A stretch of 64,000 bases of DNA from Poindextera sp036272595 (GCA_036272595.1 DATAYM010000024.1:69154-133153); one strand, 5' to 3'; positions 34,039-45,904 are shown, counted from the first letter of the stretch. The notes: a model not told the origin generated them from the sequence alone. Program-made: numbers and translations.

Positions 34039-34761
34039 ATGGCCGTCGAGGGACCCAACTATCCGCCGCATCCGCCGCTGGCGCATCCCGGCTGGTGGCG
34101 GGACCGGCGTGTGTGGATCGGCGTGGCCGGCGCCGTCCTGGCCCTGATCCTGCTCATGGTCCTGGCGCGCAGCCTGCACGGCGCGGGCGGTCCCACGGAC
34201 GCCAACGCCGCCGGCGGCGGCGCGGCGGCCGGCGGGGCAGGGGCGGCCAGTTCGGCCGGCGTCAACGCCGCGGGCGGCGCGGCGAACAACGGCCAGAACG
34301 GATCGAACGGCGCGACCAACGGCGCGGCCAGCAACGGCGGAGGCGGCGGCGGCAGCGCGGTCGGCGCCACCAACGGCGGCGGCGGACCGGCTTCCATCGG
34401 TCCCTCCGGCGCGACCGCCGGCGTCAGTCCGACCGCCAACGGCGGCACGTCCGGCGTGAACGGCGCCAACGGGCGTGCAAACGGCTCCAATGCCGGCGCG
34501 AACGGCGCGAACGGCGCCAATGGAAGCACGGCCGGAGCCAACGGCGGCATGGCCGGAGCGAATGGCGCCAACGGCGCCAATGGTGCTAGCGCCAACGGCG
34601 GCCACGGAGCCGGCGCTAGCGCGGCCGGCGGCAATGGCGGAACGGCCGGGGGCGCCGGAGCGGCGGGCGCGGCCGGAGGGTCGGGCGCCGGGGCCGGTGC
34701 TGGAGCCGGCGGCGCCGGTGGCGGCGCTGGCGGGGGTGCGGGAGGCGGCGGCGGCAAATAG
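34039..34761 (+). CDS. Membrane-anchored Gly/Ala/Asn-rich low-complexity protein
   Basis: A protein of 240 residues. After a short proline-rich cytoplasmic start (PNYPPHPPLAHPGWWRDRR) comes one TM helix (about residues 24-44). The remaining 195 residues are almost only Gly, Ala, Asn, Ser and Thr. They contain many NGAN, ANGS and AGAN units and a final GGGAGGG tail. The repeats are coded by AACGGCGCC-like units. GAGG upstream of the ATG and a full-length open frame argue that it is expressed. Function unknown. It is convergent with glmS, with only five bases between the stops. Confidence 0.65.
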   Translation: MAVEGPNYPPHPPLAHPGWWRDRRVWIGVAGAVLALILLMVLARSLHGAGGPTDANAAGGGAAAGGAGAASSAGVNAAGGAANNGQNGSNGATNGAASNGGGGGGSAVGATNGGGGPASIGPSGATAGVSPTANGGTSGVNGANGRANGSNAGANGANGANGSTAGANGGMAGANGANGANGASANGGHGAGASAAGGNGGTAGGAGAAGAAGGSGAGAGAGAGGAGGGAGGGAGGGGGK

Positions 34762-34766
34762 CCGGG

Positions 34767-36584
<1,818 letters not shown>

Positions 36585-36760
36585 GGGTTCGGTAATTCCT
36601 GTTTACAGGCCGTGACGGGAGCGATTCTTCCGCTGGCCGCATCTTCAGTCTAACATCGGGCCTTAAGAGGCCGTTCGTTGGCCCGGATTTAGCATCGGCG
36701 GAGCCCGAACCGAATAAATCTGCATTTCGGATCGTTTCGCCAGACTGGAGAGCCTTTTGC

Positions 36761-38116
<1,356 letters not shown>

Positions 38117-38128
38117 GCCGCGCCCAGC

Positions 38129-38155
38129 CCGCCGCGACGATGACGTTCGCGGCGG
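38129..38155. terminator. Hairpin between convergent glmM and UrcA genes
   Basis: Perfect 9-bp arms CCGCCGCGA and TCGCGGCGG enclose a nine-base loop in the 56-base gap between two convergent genes. There is no T-run on either side, so it could act as a transcription block or Rho-assisted site rather than a classic intrinsic terminator. Confidence 0.4.
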
Positions 38156-38172
38156 ACCCGGAGCGCTAGCGG

Positions 38173-38619
38173 CTAGTACTCAGCGTCGTCCTGGAAATAG
38201 TCGGGGATCGGCGCCTGGTACATGGCCCGGTGCACGGCGGTGGAAACGCAGGGCGGATCGTCCGAGGCGGTGATCGTCATCGGATCGTTTTCCAGCTCGT
38301 CGCAGGCGTCGCGGGCGGCGCTGATCACCCTGGCCCTCAGTTCGCGCACGCCCCAGCGGGAATTCAGGTCGAGGTCGGCATAGCTGACCACCCGCGAGGT
38401 CTCGACCCGTTCGTAGGGCGCGCCGGTGTACGGGTCGCGCCCGGCGCGGGGCGAGGCGTAGACGGTGATGTCGTTGGACGGGCCGGCGTCATAGGCGTCG
38501 TAAGGGGCGCCGTAAGGCTGTGCATGAGCCGGCAGGCTCGGGACGACCAGCGCCATGCCGGCGGCGGCCGCGGCGCAGAGCGCCAGGCGGTATCGGGGAA
38601 TGGGGGTGTTTACGGACAT
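38173..38619 (-). CDS. UrcA-family secreted protein
   Basis: A 148-residue protein of the UrcA family, common in Caulobacterales and Sphingomonadales and of unknown role. It has a signal peptide (ALCAAAAAGMALVVPSLPAHA), a Tyr/Pro-rich linker and the family core VVSYADLDLNSRWGVREL, then ARVISAARDACDELE. A second Cys in DDPPCVSTAVHRAM follows, giving the conserved disulfide pair. It is convergent with glmM. The N-terminus is preceded by GGAGCGAG. Confidence 0.82.
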   Translation of the reverse strand: MSVNTPIPRYRLALCAAAAAGMALVVPSLPAHAQPYGAPYDAYDAGPSNDITVYASPRAGRDPYTGAPYERVETSRVVSYADLDLNSRWGVRELRARVISAARDACDELENDPMTITASDDPPCVSTAVHRAMYQAPIPDYFQDDAEY

Positions 38620-38763
38620 GATCTCGCTCCTTCGCGATAAGCCCTCCGCCAGGAGCCGGCTCGGCCGGCCCGCCTCGCGAAGGCGTCCCAGGTTTGAAGT
38701 GGCGCCCGCGAAAAAAACGGGTGGGCTTCGCGGAGGGTTCCCAACGGCTTTGATGTAGAATTG

Positions 38764-38775
38764 ACTTAATTAAGT
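38764..38775. promoter_or_regulatory. Candidate ArsR operator
   Basis: ACTTAATTAAGT is a perfect 12-bp palindrome, entirely A/T at its centre in a GC-rich chromosome. It ends 20 bases before the ArsR-type gene. A TTGACT just overlaps it and could be a -35 element. Position and symmetry fit autorepression by the downstream regulator, which is inferred. Confidence 0.55.
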
Positions 38776-38795
38776 GGAAGATTCATCATGTCCTC

Positions 38796-39104
38796 ATGGA
38801 CAGCCTGACCGCTCTCGCCGACCCGACCCGCCGACGCATCGTCGAGACTCTCGCCGAAGGCGCCATGAGTTCCGGCGACATCGCCAGCCGCTTTTCCATC
38901 AGCGCCCCGGCCATCTCCCAGCATCTGAAGACCCTGCGCCTGGCCAGGCTGGTGCGCGTGCGGGCGCAGGCGCAGCGGCGCATCTACGAGCTGGACCTGG
39001 ACGGGGTGGACGAGATGTCGGCCTGGATCGCCCATATCCGCCGGTTCTGGGCCAGCCGGCTCGACGTCCTGGAAGGCCAGCTGAGATCGGAGCAAGCGAA
39101 ATGA
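38796..39104 (+). CDS. ArsR-family transcriptional regulator
   Basis: A small winged-helix repressor of 102 residues. It has LTALADPTRRRIVETLAEGAMSSGDIA, recognition helix SAPAISQHLKTLRLARLV and wing RAQAQRRIYELD. The metal-binding Cys motif of ArsR/SmtB is absent, which fits the group that is paired with SRPBCC/AHSA1 proteins. Its stop overlaps the next start (ATGA). A palindrome at 38764-38775 is the likely binding site. Confidence 0.9.
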   Translation: MDSLTALADPTRRRIVETLAEGAMSSGDIASRFSISAPAISQHLKTLRLARLVRVRAQAQRRIYELDLDGVDEMSAWIAHIRRFWASRLDVLEGQLRSEQAK

Positions 39105-39613
39105 GCGACGGGAAGAGCCGCCTCGGCGAGGTGTTGCGCGTGGCCGGCGTGCGGTTCGAACGGGTGTTGCCGGGATCGGTGGAACAGGTCTGGGCCCATC
39201 TCACCGAGTGCGAGAAGCTGGCCGCCTGGTACGGCGAAGACGGCCTGATCGAGCCGCGCGAGGGCGGCGCGGTGCGCTTGAGCGGTGGCCATGTCCGCGG
39301 CGTGGTCACCCAGTGGAAGCCGCACCGCAAGCTCGCCTACACCTGGAACGTCTTCGGCCCCGGCGAGGACGAGTCGGCCTATCCGGAGTCCTACCTGACC
39401 GTCGAACTGGCGCCGCGGGGGGATGAGGTGATGCTGACCCTCACCCACCTGCCGGTGCTGGAACGGTTCGAGAAACAGAACGCCATGGGCTGGCACACCT
39501 TCCTCGACATGCTGGGCGCGGCCGTGGCCGGCCAGCCGCTGGAGCCCCGCCCCGCCTACATGACCCGCAATGCCGCGCTCTACGGCGTCGACCTGAACAA
39601 CCTGGCGCGGTGA
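39101..39613 (+). CDS. SRPBCC (AHSA1-like) domain protein
   Basis: A START-like fold protein of 170 residues. It has RFERVLPGSVEQVWAHLTECEKLAAWYG at the start and LSGGHVRGVVTQWKPHRKLAYTW in the centre. The end is LTLTHLPVLERFEKQNAMGWHTFLDML, the C-terminal helix that lines the ligand cavity. AHSA1-like proteins downstream of ArsR regulators usually sense or bind small hydrophobic ligands. The ligand is unknown. It is translationally coupled to the regulator by the ATGA overlap. Confidence 0.88.
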   Translation: MSDGKSRLGEVLRVAGVRFERVLPGSVEQVWAHLTECEKLAAWYGEDGLIEPREGGAVRLSGGHVRGVVTQWKPHRKLAYTWNVFGPGEDESAYPESYLTVELAPRGDEVMLTLTHLPVLERFEKQNAMGWHTFLDMLGAAVAGQPLEPRPAYMTRNAALYGVDLNNLAR

Positions 39614-39662
39614 GAAATGCCTCTCTCAGGGGAGGGAGAGCCCGGAACCGGCCTGGCGTCGT

Positions 39663-40976
39663 CTACGCCGCGTCTTCCCGGCGACCGACGCTGATGTAGC
39701 GGAACCCGTGCGCGAGCATCTCCGCGGGGCGGTAGATGTTGCGCAGGTCGACCACCAGCGGCCGGCGCATCAGGCCCTTGACCCGCGCCAGGTCGAGGGC
39801 GCGGAACTGGTCCCATTCGGTGAGGATGAGCAGGCAGTCGGCGTCCTCGGCGGCCTCGTAGGCGCCCGGCTTGAACTCCACGTCGCGCAACAGCTGGCGC
39901 GCCTCGTGGCCCTCGGGGTCGAAGGCCTGGATGCGCGCGCCCCTGGCCTGCAGCGCCGGCACGATGTCCAGGCTGGGCGCGGCGCGCATGTCGTCGGTGT
40001 TGGGCTTGAAGGTGAGGCCGAGCACCCCGATGGTCCTGCCGGTCAGGTCGTCGCCGAGGGCGCGGACCACCTTGTCGGCCATGGCCAGCTTGCGCGCGTC
40101 GTTGGCCTTGACCACCGCCTCGACCAGGCTGACCGGCGCGCCGGCGTCGGCGGCGGTCTGCACCAGGGCCAGGGTGTCCTTGGGAAAGCACGAACCGCCA
40201 TAGCCGGGGCCGGCGTGCAGGAATTTCGAGCCGATGCGGTTGTCCAGCCCGATGCCGCGCGCCACCTGCTGCACGTCGGCGTCCAGCGCCTCGCACAGGT
40301 CGGCCATCTCGTTGATGAAGGTGATCTTCATGGCCAGATAGGCGTTGGCCGCGTACTTGATCAGCTCCGAGGTGCGCCGCTCGGTGAACAGCATCGGCGT
40401 CTCGTTCAGATTCAGCGGCCGGTAGAGCGCCGCCATCACCGGCCGCGCCCGCTCGTCGTTCAGGCCGACGACGACCCGGTCCGGCCGCTTGAAGTCGTTG
40501 ATCGCCGCGCCTTCGCGCAGGAACTCCGGGTTGGACACCACGGCGACGTCGGCGTCGGGGCGCTTTTCGCGGATGATCGCCTCGATCTGGTCGCCGGTCC
40601 CGACCGGGACGGTGGACTTGGTCACCACCACGGTGAAGCCGTTCAGGAAGGGGGCGATCTCCTCGGCGGCGGCGTAGACGTAGGACAGGTCGGCGTGGCC
40701 GTCGCCGCGCCGCGACGGGGTGCCGACGGCGATGAACACCGCGTCGGCCTCGGCGACCGGGCCTTCCGTCTCGGTGGCGAAGTTCAGCCGGCCCTCGCGG
40801 ACGTTCTGCGCCACCAGGCCCTCGAGGCCGGGCTCGTAGATCGGCATGACGCCATCTTCGAGCCGGGCGATCTTGCCGGCGTCCTTGTCGATGCAGGTGA
40901 CGATGTGGCCGAAATCGGCGAAGCAGGCGCCGGAAACCAGGCCGACATAGCCTGAGCCGATCATGACCACGCGCAT
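39663..40976 (-). CDS. ugd: UDP-glucose 6-dehydrogenase
   Basis: Oxidises UDP-glucose to UDP-glucuronate, using two NAD+. The 437-residue product has the NAD fold MRVVMIGSGYVGLVSGACFADFGH, AVFIAVGTPSRRGDG, TKSTVPVGTGDQI, the active-site Cys in GPGYGGSCFPKDTLAL and the sugar-binding FLREGAAINDF. AAGGAG lies nine bases before the ATG. It is last in the kdsD-phosphomannomutase-ugd operon, 23 bases after the previous stop. The product is the substrate for the epimerase at 32035. Confidence 0.96.
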   Translation of the reverse strand: MRVVMIGSGYVGLVSGACFADFGHIVTCIDKDAGKIARLEDGVMPIYEPGLEGLVAQNVREGRLNFATETEGPVAEADAVFIAVGTPSRRGDGHADLSYVYAAAEEIAPFLNGFTVVVTKSTVPVGTGDQIEAIIREKRPDADVAVVSNPEFLREGAAINDFKRPDRVVVGLNDERARPVMAALYRPLNLNETPMLFTERRTSELIKYAANAYLAMKITFINEMADLCEALDADVQQVARGIGLDNRIGSKFLHAGPGYGGSCFPKDTLALVQTAADAGAPVSLVEAVVKANDARKLAMADKVVRALGDDLTGRTIGVLGLTFKPNTDDMRAAPSLDIVPALQARGARIQAFDPEGHEARQLLRDVEFKPGAYEAAEDADCLLILTEWDQFRALDLARVKGLMRRPLVVDLRNIYRPAEMLAHGFRYISVGRREDAA

Positions 40977-40999
40977 CGGCTGTCAGCTCCTTAAGGCCC

Positions 41000-42502
41000 C
41001 TAGATTTCCTGGTTGTATGCCCCGATCTCGGGATGTTTGGCCAGCCCGGGTTTGACCTCTTCGCGGAACAGGGCGCGCATGTCGGCGTCCGACCGGGTGC
41101 TTTCCACCACCACCACCATTTCCGGCTTGTTGGACGAGGCGCGGACCAAGAGCCACGAGCCGTCCTCCAGCGCCACGCGGACGCCGTTGACGGTGATCAC
41201 CTCGCTGATGGCGCGGCCGAGGATCTTGCCGCCGGCGGCGGCCAGGGCCTCGTATTCCTTCACGATCTTGTCGACCGCGGCGTATTTCAGCTCGTCGTCG
41301 CAGTGCGGGGACATGGTCAGCGAGGTCCAGGCCACCGGCAGGGCGTTCTTCAGCTGGCTGATCGACTTGCCGGGGTTGCGGTCGAGCATGGCCAGCACCG
41401 CCGCCGCCGAGGTCAGGCCGCAGTCGTAGCCGCGGCCCAGCGGCGGGTTGAAGAAGAAGTGGCCGCTCTTTTCGAACCCGGCCAGGGCGCCCAGCTCGGC
41501 GGTCTTGCGCTTGATGTAGCTGTGGCCGGTCTTCCAGTAGACGGTGGTGCAACGGTTCGCCGCCAGCACCGGATCGGTGGCGAACAGGCCGGTGGATTTG
41601 ACGTCGACCACGAAGGTCGCGCCCTGGTGGTCGGGGGCGAGGTCGCGGGCCAGCATCAGGCCGATCTTGTCGGCGAAGATCTCGTCGCCCTGGTCGTCGA
41701 CCACGCCGCAGCGGTCGCCGTCGCCGTCGAAGCCGAGAGCCAGGTCCGCGCCGGTCTCCAGCACCCGCCTGGCCATGGCGTCGAGCATGACGTGGTCTTC
41801 GGGGTTGGGGTTGTAGCGCGGGAAGGTGAAGTCGAGCTCGGTGTCCATCTCGATCACCTCGCTGACGCCCATGCGGCGCAGCGCCTCCGGCGCGAAGGCG
41901 CCGGCCGTGCCGTTGCCGCAGGCGCAGATCGCCTTGATCGGCCGGGTCAGGCGCAGCCGGCCCGCCACGTCGGCGATATAGCGCTCGGCCATGCCTTCGA
42001 TGCGGGTCAGCCGCCCGCCCGGCCGCTCGCGCCAGGCCGCGGTGAGCACCAGTTCCTTCAGCCGCCCGATCTCCTCGGGGCCGAAGGTCAGCGGCGGCTC
42101 GGCGCCCATCTTCACCCCGGTCCAGCCGTTCTCGTTGTGGCTGGCGGTGACCATGGCGACGCAGGCGACGTCCAGGCTGACCTGCGCGAAATAGGCCATC
42201 GGCGTGATGGCCAGCCCGATGTCGCAGACCTCGCAGCCGGCGGCGATCAGGCCGAGCGTCAGCGCCTGCTTCACCGCCAGCGAATAGGCGCGGTAATCGT
42301 GGCCGACCACGATGCGCGACTGGCCCAGTTCGTGGATATAGGTCCCGAGCCCGAGGCCGAGCGCCTGCACGCCGAGGAGGTTGATCTCCGAGCCCAGCAG
42401 CCAGCGCGCGTCGTACTCGCGAAAGCCGGTCGGTTTGACCAGCGGGATCATCTCATAGGCTTCGGTGTTTTCGGCGATGTCGGCGCGGGGGATGGGCAGC
42501 AT
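41000..42502 (-). CDS. Phosphomannomutase/phosphoglucomutase
   Basis: An alpha-D-phosphohexomutase of 500 residues, probably bifunctional like AlgC. Elements are FREYDARWLLGSEINL, the phosphoserine loop VTASHNENGWTGVK, the metal loop LGFDGDGDRCGVVDD, the sugar loop FEKSGHFFF and the phosphate loop LVRASSNKPEMVVV. The last replaces the RxSGTEP loop, as in the group that acts on mannose and glucose phosphates. It supplies glucose 1-phosphate for GalU or mannose 1-phosphate for GDP-mannose. It is nine bases downstream of kdsD, so one transcript. Confidence 0.92.
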   Translation of the reverse strand: MLPIPRADIAENTEAYEMIPLVKPTGFREYDARWLLGSEINLLGVQALGLGLGTYIHELGQSRIVVGHDYRAYSLAVKQALTLGLIAAGCEVCDIGLAITPMAYFAQVSLDVACVAMVTASHNENGWTGVKMGAEPPLTFGPEEIGRLKELVLTAAWRERPGGRLTRIEGMAERYIADVAGRLRLTRPIKAICACGNGTAGAFAPEALRRMGVSEVIEMDTELDFTFPRYNPNPEDHVMLDAMARRVLETGADLALGFDGDGDRCGVVDDQGDEIFADKIGLMLARDLAPDHQGATFVVDVKSTGLFATDPVLAANRCTTVYWKTGHSYIKRKTAELGALAGFEKSGHFFFNPPLGRGYDCGLTSAAAVLAMLDRNPGKSISQLKNALPVAWTSLTMSPHCDDELKYAAVDKIVKEYEALAAAGGKILGRAISEVITVNGVRVALEDGSWLLVRASSNKPEMVVVVESTRSDADMRALFREEVKPGLAKHPEIGAYNQEI

Positions 42503-42511
42503 GGCGTTCCT

Positions 42512-43462
42512 CTACATCACCCCGGCGCGCAAAAGGTCGTGCATGCTCAGGATGCCGACCGGCCGCTCGTCTTCGACCACGAACAGAACGGTGACTCCGG
42601 CGATAAGCTGCAGGGCTTCGGCGGCGAAGGTGTCGCGGCTGGCCACCCTGGGCGTTCTGGTCATCACCTCGCCGGCCGAGCGGTCGAGCAGACCTTCGAT
42701 ATGGCGGCGGATGTCGCCGTCGGTGATGATGCCGATCAGCCGGCCGTCGGGCGCGACAACGCCGACGCAGCCGAAGCGCTTGGCGCTCATCACGCGGATC
42801 GCCTCGGCCATCGGCGTCTCCGGGGCCGCCAGCGGCAGCTCGTCCGGCCCGTGCATCAGATCGCCCACCAGGCGCAGACCGGCGCCGATCTTGCCGCCCG
42901 GATGCAGCACGCCGAAATGGTCGGCGGTGAAGCCGCGCCGCTCGAGCAGGGCCACGGCCAGGGCGTCGCCCAGCGCCATCTGCAAGGTGGTGGAGGTGGT
43001 CGGCGCGTCCAGCGGCTGGGCCGCTTCCGGCGCCTCGGGCAGGCGAAGCACGACGTCGGCGGCGTGGCCAAGGGTCGAATCGGCCACGGCGGTGATGGCG
43101 ATCAGCGGGATCCGGAACCGCTTGGCGTAGGCGACGACCTGGGCCAGTTCGCGGGTCTCGCCGGACTTGGACAGCGCCACCACCACGTCGTCGACCCCGA
43201 TCATGCCCAGGTCGCCATGGGCGGCCTCGGTGGCGTGGACGAACAAGGCCGGCTCGCCGGTCGAGGCCAGGGTCGAGGCGATCTTGCGCGCCACGTGGCC
43301 GGACTTGCCGACCCCGGTCAGGATCACCCGGCCCTTGGCGGCGGCCAAGGCCTCGACGGCGCTGACGAAATCGGAGCCGAGGCTGTCGGCGAGCCGGGCC
43401 AGGGCCTGCGCCTCGACGCCCAGCACGCGCCGGCCGGTGGCGACCGCGTCGAAATCGGTCAT
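42512..43462 (-). CDS. kdsD: Arabinose-5-phosphate isomerase (KpsF/GutQ)
   Basis: Converts ribulose 5-phosphate to arabinose 5-phosphate, the first step to the LPS sugar Kdo. The 316-residue product has a SIS domain (GRVILTGVGKSGHVARKIASTLASTG, HATEAAHGDLGMI, LSKSGETREL) and two C-terminal CBS domains (MSAKRFGCVGVVAPDGRLIGIITDGDIRR and the terminal VTVLFVVEDERPVGILSMHDLLRAGV). The start overlaps the upstream small-protein gene by four bases. It heads the precursor part of the operon with phosphomannomutase and ugd. Confidence 0.94.
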   Translation of the reverse strand: MTDFDAVATGRRVLGVEAQALARLADSLGSDFVSAVEALAAAKGRVILTGVGKSGHVARKIASTLASTGEPALFVHATEAAHGDLGMIGVDDVVVALSKSGETRELAQVVAYAKRFRIPLIAITAVADSTLGHAADVVLRLPEAPEAAQPLDAPTTSTTLQMALGDALAVALLERRGFTADHFGVLHPGGKIGAGLRLVGDLMHGPDELPLAAPETPMAEAIRVMSAKRFGCVGVVAPDGRLIGIITDGDIRRHIEGLLDRSAGEVMTRTPRVASRDTFAAEALQLIAGVTVLFVVEDERPVGILSMHDLLRAGVM

Positions 43463-43689
43463 TTGCCGGCCCGTAGGCCGATCAGAGCGGCGGCGGCCTT
43501 CGGATTGGCGGCGATCCTGGCGGCGGCCTCCCGCGCCTGCGCCGCCCGCTGGGCCTCGGCCGTCCGCACCACCGGATGACCGAACGGCCCGGGGGAGCGC
43601 GCGCCGAAGCCTTGCGGCCAGACCGCGGCCAGCGCCACCAGCAATAGGGCGGCGAGCGCCGCCAGCGAGAAGAAGACCCGATCGGACAT
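43459..43689 (-). CDS. Small single-TM membrane protein upstream of kdsD
   Basis: A 76-residue protein from the ATG at 43689. An alternative start at 43722 adds 11 residues. One TM helix (SLAALAALLLVALAAVWPQG) is followed by a basic, Ala/Arg-rich tail (EAQRAAQAREAAARIAANP). No family is recognised. It overlaps the kdsD start (ATGA), so it is in the LPS precursor operon and may be a small envelope factor. It occupies the place where LptC-like genes sit in other genomes, but the length and fold do not match LptC. Confidence 0.55.
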   Translation of the reverse strand: MSDRVFFSLAALAALLLVALAAVWPQGFGARSPGPFGHPVVRTAEAQRAAQAREAAARIAANPKAAAALIGLRAGK

Positions 43690-43811
43690 CGGCGGGGGAT
43701 ATAGCAGCGCCTGCGCGGCCATGCAGCCCCACCGCGCGCCGGAGACGCATCAGACACGCGCTTGACGGGCGCGAACGGCGCCTCTAGCCGAGGCGGCGCC
43801 CGGAGGTCCCG

Positions 43812-44525
43812 ATGCCCACACTCGTTTTGCTTCGCCACGGCCAGAGCGTCTGGAACCTCGAGAAACGCTTCACCGGCTGGGTGGACGTCGACGTCACCGC
43901 CCAGGGCGAGGCCGAGGCCGCCCGCGCCGGCGAGCTGCTCAAGGCCGCCGGCGTCCAGTTCGATCGCGCCTACGCCTCGGTGCTCACCCGCGCCATCCGC
44001 ACCGCCGACCTGGCCCTGGCCAGGGCCGATCAGCTGTGGATCCCGCTGACCAAGTCCTGGCGGCTGAACGAGCGGCACTACGGCGCCCTGACCGGGCGGA
44101 CCCATGCCGAGGTGGCCGCCGAGGCTGGCGACGAACAGGTGAAGACCTGGCGGCGATCCTACGATGTGCCGCCGCCGCCGCTGCAGCCCGGCGGCGCCTA
44201 TGATTTCACCAAGGACCGCCGCTATGCCGGCGAGCCGATTCCGGCGACCGAAAGCCTGAAGACCACGCTGGATCGGGTGCTCCCCTATTGGACCGGCGAG
44301 ATCGCGCCCAAGCTCGCCGCCGGCGAAAGCCTGCTGATCGCCGCCCACGGCAACTCCCTGCGCGCCGTCGTCAAGCACCTGTTCGCCGTCCCGGACGCGG
44401 CGATCACCGGGGTCGAGATCCCCACCGGCAACCCGTTGCTGATCACGCTCGACGCGGACCTGAAGCCGGCCGGGGCGCGCTATCTCGACCAGGATCGGGC
44501 CGAGCGCCTGCCGGCCGCCGCCTGA
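43812..44525 (+). CDS. gpmA: 2,3-bisphosphoglycerate-dependent phosphoglycerate mutase
   Basis: A glycolytic mutase of 237 residues. The catalytic LVLLRHGQSVWNLEKRFTGW (His9) is followed by RLNERHYGALTG, a typical dPGM element, and SLLIAAHGNSLRAVVKHL with the second His. Length fits the proteobacterial dPGM group. The ATG follows GGAGGTCCC. The first gene of the + strand run that continues to the ccm genes, but separated by about 110 bases from the pentapeptide gene. Confidence 0.95.
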   Translation: MPTLVLLRHGQSVWNLEKRFTGWVDVDVTAQGEAEAARAGELLKAAGVQFDRAYASVLTRAIRTADLALARADQLWIPLTKSWRLNERHYGALTGRTHAEVAAEAGDEQVKTWRRSYDVPPPPLQPGGAYDFTKDRRYAGEPIPATESLKTTLDRVLPYWTGEIAPKLAAGESLLIAAHGNSLRAVVKHLFAVPDAAITGVEIPTGNPLLITLDADLKPAGARYLDQDRAERLPAAA

Positions 44526-44635
44526 GCGCGAGGCGCCGCGTCCTCGCAAAGCGACAAATCGGCCGTCCAAGGAAGGGATGCGTTAACGCGCGGCAGGCAT
44601 AGTCCAGCTCGATATTCTCCAGCTGGATCAGCCCC

Positions 44636-45904
44636 ATGCCCGCGTACAGCACGGCCGGCAACTATCGCCGTCTTACGCAAGACGAAGCCGACGCCATCTG
44701 CGCCAAGCACGACCGCCTGTGGACCGCGCGGCCCGGCGGCGCGCGCGCGGTGTTTTCCTGGATGGACCTGAGCGGGCTGAATTTCCGCGGCCGCAACCTG
44801 TCCGACGCCGACTTCACCGGCGCCATCCTGTCCGGCTGCAAGTTCGCCAACGCCCGGCTGGACCACACCGTCTTCTTCGCCGCCGACCTGCAGGAAGCCG
44901 ATCTGAGCGAATGCTCGCTGCGCCGCGCCGACCTGCGCGGCGCCTGCCTGCGCGGCGCCGACCTGACCGGCGCCGACCTGTTCGAGGCCGATCTGCGGGA
45001 GGGCTCGATCGCGGCCGTCGACCGCGCCAGGGGCCTTCGCCTGCTCGAACACACCACCCGCGTCTCCGAGGCGCAGGGCGCGACCCTGGTCGGCGCCAAT
45101 CTGGAGCGGTCGAAACTCTCCGGCGTCATCGCCGTGCGCGCCGACTTCACCGACGCGGTGCTGAAGGACGCCAAGCTGGTCCGCGCCAACCTGAAACAGT
45201 GCGCGATGAACGGGGTCAACCTCGCCGGCGCCGACCTTTCCGGGGCCGACCTTTCCGGCGCCGACCTGCGCGACGCGGTGCTGGTCGGGGCGACCATCTA
45301 CGCCTGCAACACCACCGACGCGCGCATGGACGGGGCGCTGACCGACCAGCCTTCCGGCCGCGACATCTCCGAGCTTCCCTACGCCGAAATGGTCGCCGCC
45401 CACGCCCAGTGGTGCGAGAGCGAAGGCCTCGAGGGCAGCCCCTCGTCGTTCGACAACGCCGACCTTCGGGCGCTGAAGTCGGTCAAGGGCTTCAACCTGA
45501 CGGCGCTCTCGGCGAAGGGCGCGGTCTTCTACGGCCTCGACATGGAGGGCGTGCAGCTGCAGGGCGCCCAGCTGCAGGGCGCCGATCTGCGCGCCTGCAA
45601 CCTTCGCCGCGCCGACCTGCGCGGGGCCCGGCTGATGGGCGCCAAGCTCTCCGGCTCCGATCTGCGCGAGGCGGTGCTCGGCCCGCTGCTGATCGGCGCC
45701 GACCGCATGATGCCCTGCGACATGACCCGCTGCATCGCCAAGGGCGCCGACTTCTCCCACGCCGACCTGAACCACGCGGTCATGGTGTTCGCCGACATCA
45801 GCCGCGCCAACTTCACCGGCGCGACGCTGCGGCAGGCCGATCTCAGCGGCGCGCACCGCCCGGCCACCCGCGGCCTGGAAATCACCGCGGTCGCCAAGGG
45901 CTGA
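44636..45904 (+). CDS. Pentapeptide-repeat protein
   Basis: A 422-residue protein with two blocks of A(D/N)LxX pentapeptide repeats forming right-handed quadrilateral beta-helices, at about residues 45-125 and 150-230, and a third at about 285-415. Examples are ADLRGACLRGADLTGADL and GADLSGADLSGADLR. Between the second and third blocks is a helical linker, ISELPYAEMVAAHAQWCES. Known relatives include DNA-gyrase-protecting DNA mimics and many of unknown role. A DNA-mimic role is not indicated here, since no strong negative patch can be proved by eye. Start ATG 44636 has only a weak ribosome site. Confidence 0.85.
   Translation: MPAYSTAGNYRRLTQDEADAICAKHDRLWTARPGGARAVFSWMDLSGLNFRGRNLSDADFTGAILSGCKFANARLDHTVFFAADLQEADLSECSLRRADLRGACLRGADLTGADLFEADLREGSIAAVDRARGLRLLEHTTRVSEAQGATLVGANLERSKLSGVIAVRADFTDAVLKDAKLVRANLKQCAMNGVNLAGADLSGADLSGADLRDAVLVGATIYACNTTDARMDGALTDQPSGRDISELPYAEMVAAHAQWCESEGLEGSPSSFDNADLRALKSVKGFNLTALSAKGAVFYGLDMEGVQLQGAQLQGADLRACNLRRADLRGARLMGAKLSGSDLREAVLGPLLIGADRMMPCDMTRCIAKGADFSHADLNHAVMVFADISRANFTGATLRQADLSGAHRPATRGLEITAVAKG

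Noticed and set aside
34059..34757. Pro/Ala-rich open frame antisense to the Gly/Asn-rich protein
   Set aside because: It is the complement of glycine codons, with no start signal or domain; the + strand frame has a TM helix and ribosome site.
36640..36670. Possible CtrA box between glmS and glmM
   Set aside because: TTAA and GTTA blocks are present, but the spacing (eight bases) and second half do not fit TTAA-N7-TTAA.
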